Shown here piece by piece: positions 4,141 to 6,242 of a stretch of 6,242 nt of DNA (positions are counted from its first letter, which is position 1; every line of letters starts with the position of its first letter). The translations under genes were made by a program, and so were the position numbers. The notes under the pieces were generated by a model, which was given only the letters and a program-made list of their open reading frames with translations, ran no database searches and was not told the DNA's origin. The stretch comes from Verrucomicrobiota bacterium (GTDB lineage: Bacteria > Verrucomicrobiota > Verrucomicrobiia > Limisphaerales > JAHEOI01): contig JAHEOI010000312.1 of assembly GCA_018610125.1 (NCBI GenBank), positions 1 through 6,242 of the forward strand, in the 5' to 3' direction.

Positions 4141-6242
4141 AAACCGGTAAATGCTCTTCCAAAGCCTTGCCTGTATGGCTCTCGGAACAGGCCGCAATCG
4201 TTTCCGGCGGTCCTTCCGCCACGAGCCTCCCGCCTTGATCGCCCGCATCGGGTCCCAGGTCGATGATCCAATCGGCACATTTGACCACATCCAAATTGTG
4301 CTCGATGACCAGCACCGTGTGGCCGGCATCAACCAGCCGCTGGAACACCTGCATTAGGATCCGGATATCCTCGAAGTGGAGTCCGGTGGTTGGCTCGTCG
4401 AAGAGGAACAGAGTCGGAGCCGCGCCATGCGGACCTTCGCGATCGAACTCGGCGAGATGACGCACCAATTTTAACCGTTGGCATTCGCCGCCGGAGAGGG
4501 TATTAATCGGCTGACCGAGGCGCAAATAGCCAAGCCCGACCTCTTGAAGCCGATTGAGACTCCGAATGGCTCGTTCCTGATACCGCGAAGCAGGAAGCGA
4601 CCGGAGGAAAGCGATGCTTTCGTCCGCAGTCGCGTCGAGCATATTGGCAATGTTCCAGGCGGTCGTCATGGTTTTCGCCGACCGGCCTTTTTGGGTCGGC
4701 CTCTTTTTCGAAGAACGGGCTTTGGGAGCCTGTTTCGTCCCGCCTTGTCCGCCCGCTTTCGCCCCGCCGGCTTGGGTCAGCTCTCCATTCAGCCTTACCT
4801 CGAGAATATGCGCTCGATAACGACTCCCATTGCAATCCGGGCATCGAATGAAGACATCGCTAAGAAACTGCATCTCGATCTTTTCAAATCCGGCCCCTCG
4901 GCATCGCTCGCACCGACCTTGAGGGGAATTGAAGCTAAAAGCGCTCGCCTTGAGCCCGCGGCTTTTGGCCTCGTCGGATCGGGCAAAGAGCTCGCGTATG
5001 TCACCAAATGCCCCGATATAGACCGCTGGATTGGAACGCGGGGTCTTTCCCAAGCTGGACTGATCGACCATGACCGCTTGGTGCAATCGATCCGCCCCAA
5101 GGATTTCCGCTTGACCGTTCTCGGAGACGACCTCATCCGATTCCTCTTCCGGCTCACTGTCGGCAGTGGCGGTCGCTTCCGTCCGCTCGAGCTTTTGCTG
5201 TAATATGGGTAAGAGCACACCGCGCACCAAGGAGGTCTTCCCGGAGCCGCTCACTCCGGTAACACAGACAAGGCGTTCCAACGGGAGGCTTACCGTCACA
5301 TCATGCAGATTATGAAGCCTCGCATGGGAAAGCGTCATCCACTCGTTACCAAGGCCCGACCCTCTCGACCCGGAGCGCGCCTCCGGCTTGGTCAAAATCG
5401 GTCGGCGTTTCGGGATTGGAACCTGCTTTCGGTCGCTCAGGTAATCGCCGGTCAAAGAACCTTTTTGCCGCAGCATCTGCTTATAAGTCCCTTGAAAGAC
5501 CAACCTCCCACCCGCCTCGCCTTGGCCCGGCCCCAATTCGACGATTTGATCGGCTGATTTAATGACGCGGGCCTCATGCTCGACAACAACGACGGTATTG
5601 CCAAGGTCTCGGAGGTGCTGAACCACGCTGACCAAACGGTCGATGTCCCGTGGGTGCAAGCCGACACTCGGTTCATCCAGGATATAAAGTGTGTTGACCA
5701 GTCGAGTGCCAAGGCACGCTGTCAGGTTGACCCGTTCAGTCTCCCCACCGGACAAGGAACGCGTCGGGCGATCGAGCGTTAGGTAGCTCAACCCGACCTC
5801 CAGCAGGTATTTCAAGCGGGATTCCACCTCCTGCAGGACCAGTCTTAAGGGCTCTGATGGCGATTCTCCTCGATTCAAGCTCAACCCTTGAACGAATTGA
5901 TAGGCATCCCGCAGAGGTAAGGCATAAAATTCAGCCAGGTTCAGCTCGGTCTCGTCGGAGCCGTTACGACCTCCCCTTTTTGCTTCCGAACTACTGTCGC
6001 CACCTTGCCGCCTTGAAGCGGGCGGCCTCTCTTGTCCCAAAGCATTCTTCCCGGCGGACGTCCCTCTGACTTTGAATTGCAGGGCCTCAGGCTGAAGGCG
6101 CCGGCCATGGCAATCAGGACAGAGCTGATAACCGCGGTAGCGTGAGAGCAAAACCCGGACATGCATCTTGTAGGCTTTGGATTCAAGCCACCGAAAATAC
6201 CGGGCGATCCCATACCATGCGTTCGGCCACTCATGGCGACGA
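4139..6242 (-). CDS. uvrA: UvrA-type excinuclease ABC subunit A (partial, N-terminus off window)
   Basis: UvrA is the ATP-dependent damage-recognition subunit of nucleotide excision repair and loads UvrB on DNA. The frame is open from the window edge to a TGA at 4139, giving 700 visible residues; the first Walker A is outside. In visible numbering: CPDC-GRRL at 41-49; first ABC signature LSGGE 163-167, Walker B LYILDEPS 185-192, H-loop EH 221-222; second Walker A GVSGSGKT 329-336; zinc finger C444xxC447-19-C467xxC470; second signature LSGGE 582-586, Walker B LFLFDEPT 611-618, EH 647-648. The C-terminus is intact and family-like (SHTGKALEEHL). Oddities are three low-complexity insertions (about 61-98, 351-382 acidic, 488-524 basic) and SGGETER in place of the usual SGGEAQR in the first signature. 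It is clearly UvrA-like; whether it is the housekeeping copy or a paralogue cannot be told here. Confidence 0.93.
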   Translation of the reverse strand, partial: RRHEWPNAWYGIARYFRWLESKAYKMHVRVLLSRYRGYQLCPDCHGRRLQPEALQFKVRGTSAGKNALGQERPPASRRQGGDSSSEAKRGGRNGSDETELNLAEFYALPLRDAYQFVQGLSLNRGESPSEPLRLVLQEVESRLKYLLEVGLSYLTLDRPTRSLSGGETERVNLTACLGTRLVNTLYILDEPSVGLHPRDIDRLVSVVQHLRDLGNTVVVVEHEARVIKSADQIVELGPGQGEAGGRLVFQGTYKQMLRQKGSLTGDYLSDRKQVPIPKRRPILTKPEARSGSRGSGLGNEWMTLSHARLHNLHDVTVSLPLERLVCVTGVSGSGKTSLVRGVLLPILQQKLERTEATATADSEPEEESDEVVSENGQAEILGADRLHQAVMVDQSSLGKTPRSNPAVYIGAFGDIRELFARSDEAKSRGLKASAFSFNSPQGRCERCRGAGFEKIEMQFLSDVFIRCPDCNGSRYRAHILEVRLNGELTQAGGAKAGGQGGTKQAPKARSSKKRPTQKGRSAKTMTTAWNIANMLDATADESIAFLRSLPASRYQERAIRSLNRLQEVGLGYLRLGQPINTLSGGECQRLKLVRHLAEFDREGPHGAAPTLFLFDEPTTGLHFEDIRILMQVFQRLVDAGHTVLVIEHNLDVVKCADWIIDLGPDAGDQGGRLVAEGPPETIAACSESHTGKALEEHLPV

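Noticed and set aside
3915..4280. N-terminal extension of the small exported protein's frame up to 4280
   Set aside because: It runs through the inverted-repeat element and out of frame into uvrA; the ATG at 3914 has a good ribosome binding site and starts a clean signal peptide.
4478..5203. 241-codon plus-strand open frame antisense to uvrA
   Set aside because: It lies wholly opposite well-conserved UvrA motifs, including Walker A II and the zinc finger. A long shadow frame is expected in GC-rich coding DNA.
1..6242. Defence island, CRISPR array, prophage, toxin-antitoxin pair or biosynthetic cluster
   Set aside because: Every substantial gene is accounted for by cell-wall, binding-protein, repair or exported-orphan products; no nuclease-helicase pair, integrase, spacer array or synthase was found. 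I see no support for a new multi-gene system here.

Overview
This window looks like a stretch of a Gram-negative (diderm) bacterial chromosome. The phylum Verrucomicrobiota is my best guess at low to moderate confidence. The guess rests on the style of two secreted proteins of unknown function, on a divergent UvrA, and on an intergenic inverted-repeat element built from GGGACG/CGTCCC units. None of these is a phylogenetic marker. Five protein genes can be supported, and two of them run off the window edges.

Layout. From 1 to 835 on the minus strand is the N-terminal part of an exported protein built on a strict 15-residue helical repeat; its C-terminus lies beyond base 1. A gene-free stretch of about 530 bases (836-1366) separates it from a divergently transcribed LysM/amidase gene and holds a promoter candidate for each side. 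From about 1367 to 2470 on the plus strand is a secreted peptidoglycan amidase with three LysM domains and a zinc amidase domain. A strong stem-loop follows its stop codon. From 2530 to 3450 on the plus strand is a BtuF/TroA-like substrate-binding-fold protein without a signal peptide. It meets a small exported protein of unknown function (3447-3914, minus) tail to tail, and the two stop codons share a TTAA. Bases 3915-4138 hold that gene's promoter and a structured inverted-repeat element (4003-4122). From 4139 to the window end on the minus strand is the C-terminal 700 residues of a UvrA-type excinuclease subunit; its N-terminus lies beyond base 6242.

How the genes relate. I see no single pathway. 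The amidase acts on the cell wall, UvrA on DNA damage, the BtuF-like protein probably on a corrinoid- or metal-type ligand, and the two exported proteins are uncharacterised. This is mixed housekeeping and lineage-specific content, not a defence or mobile island: no transposase, integrase, tRNA, CRISPR array or toxin-antitoxin pair was recognised. The least explained signals are the repeat element at 4003-4122, the 15-residue repeat protein, and the three charged low-complexity insertions in UvrA.
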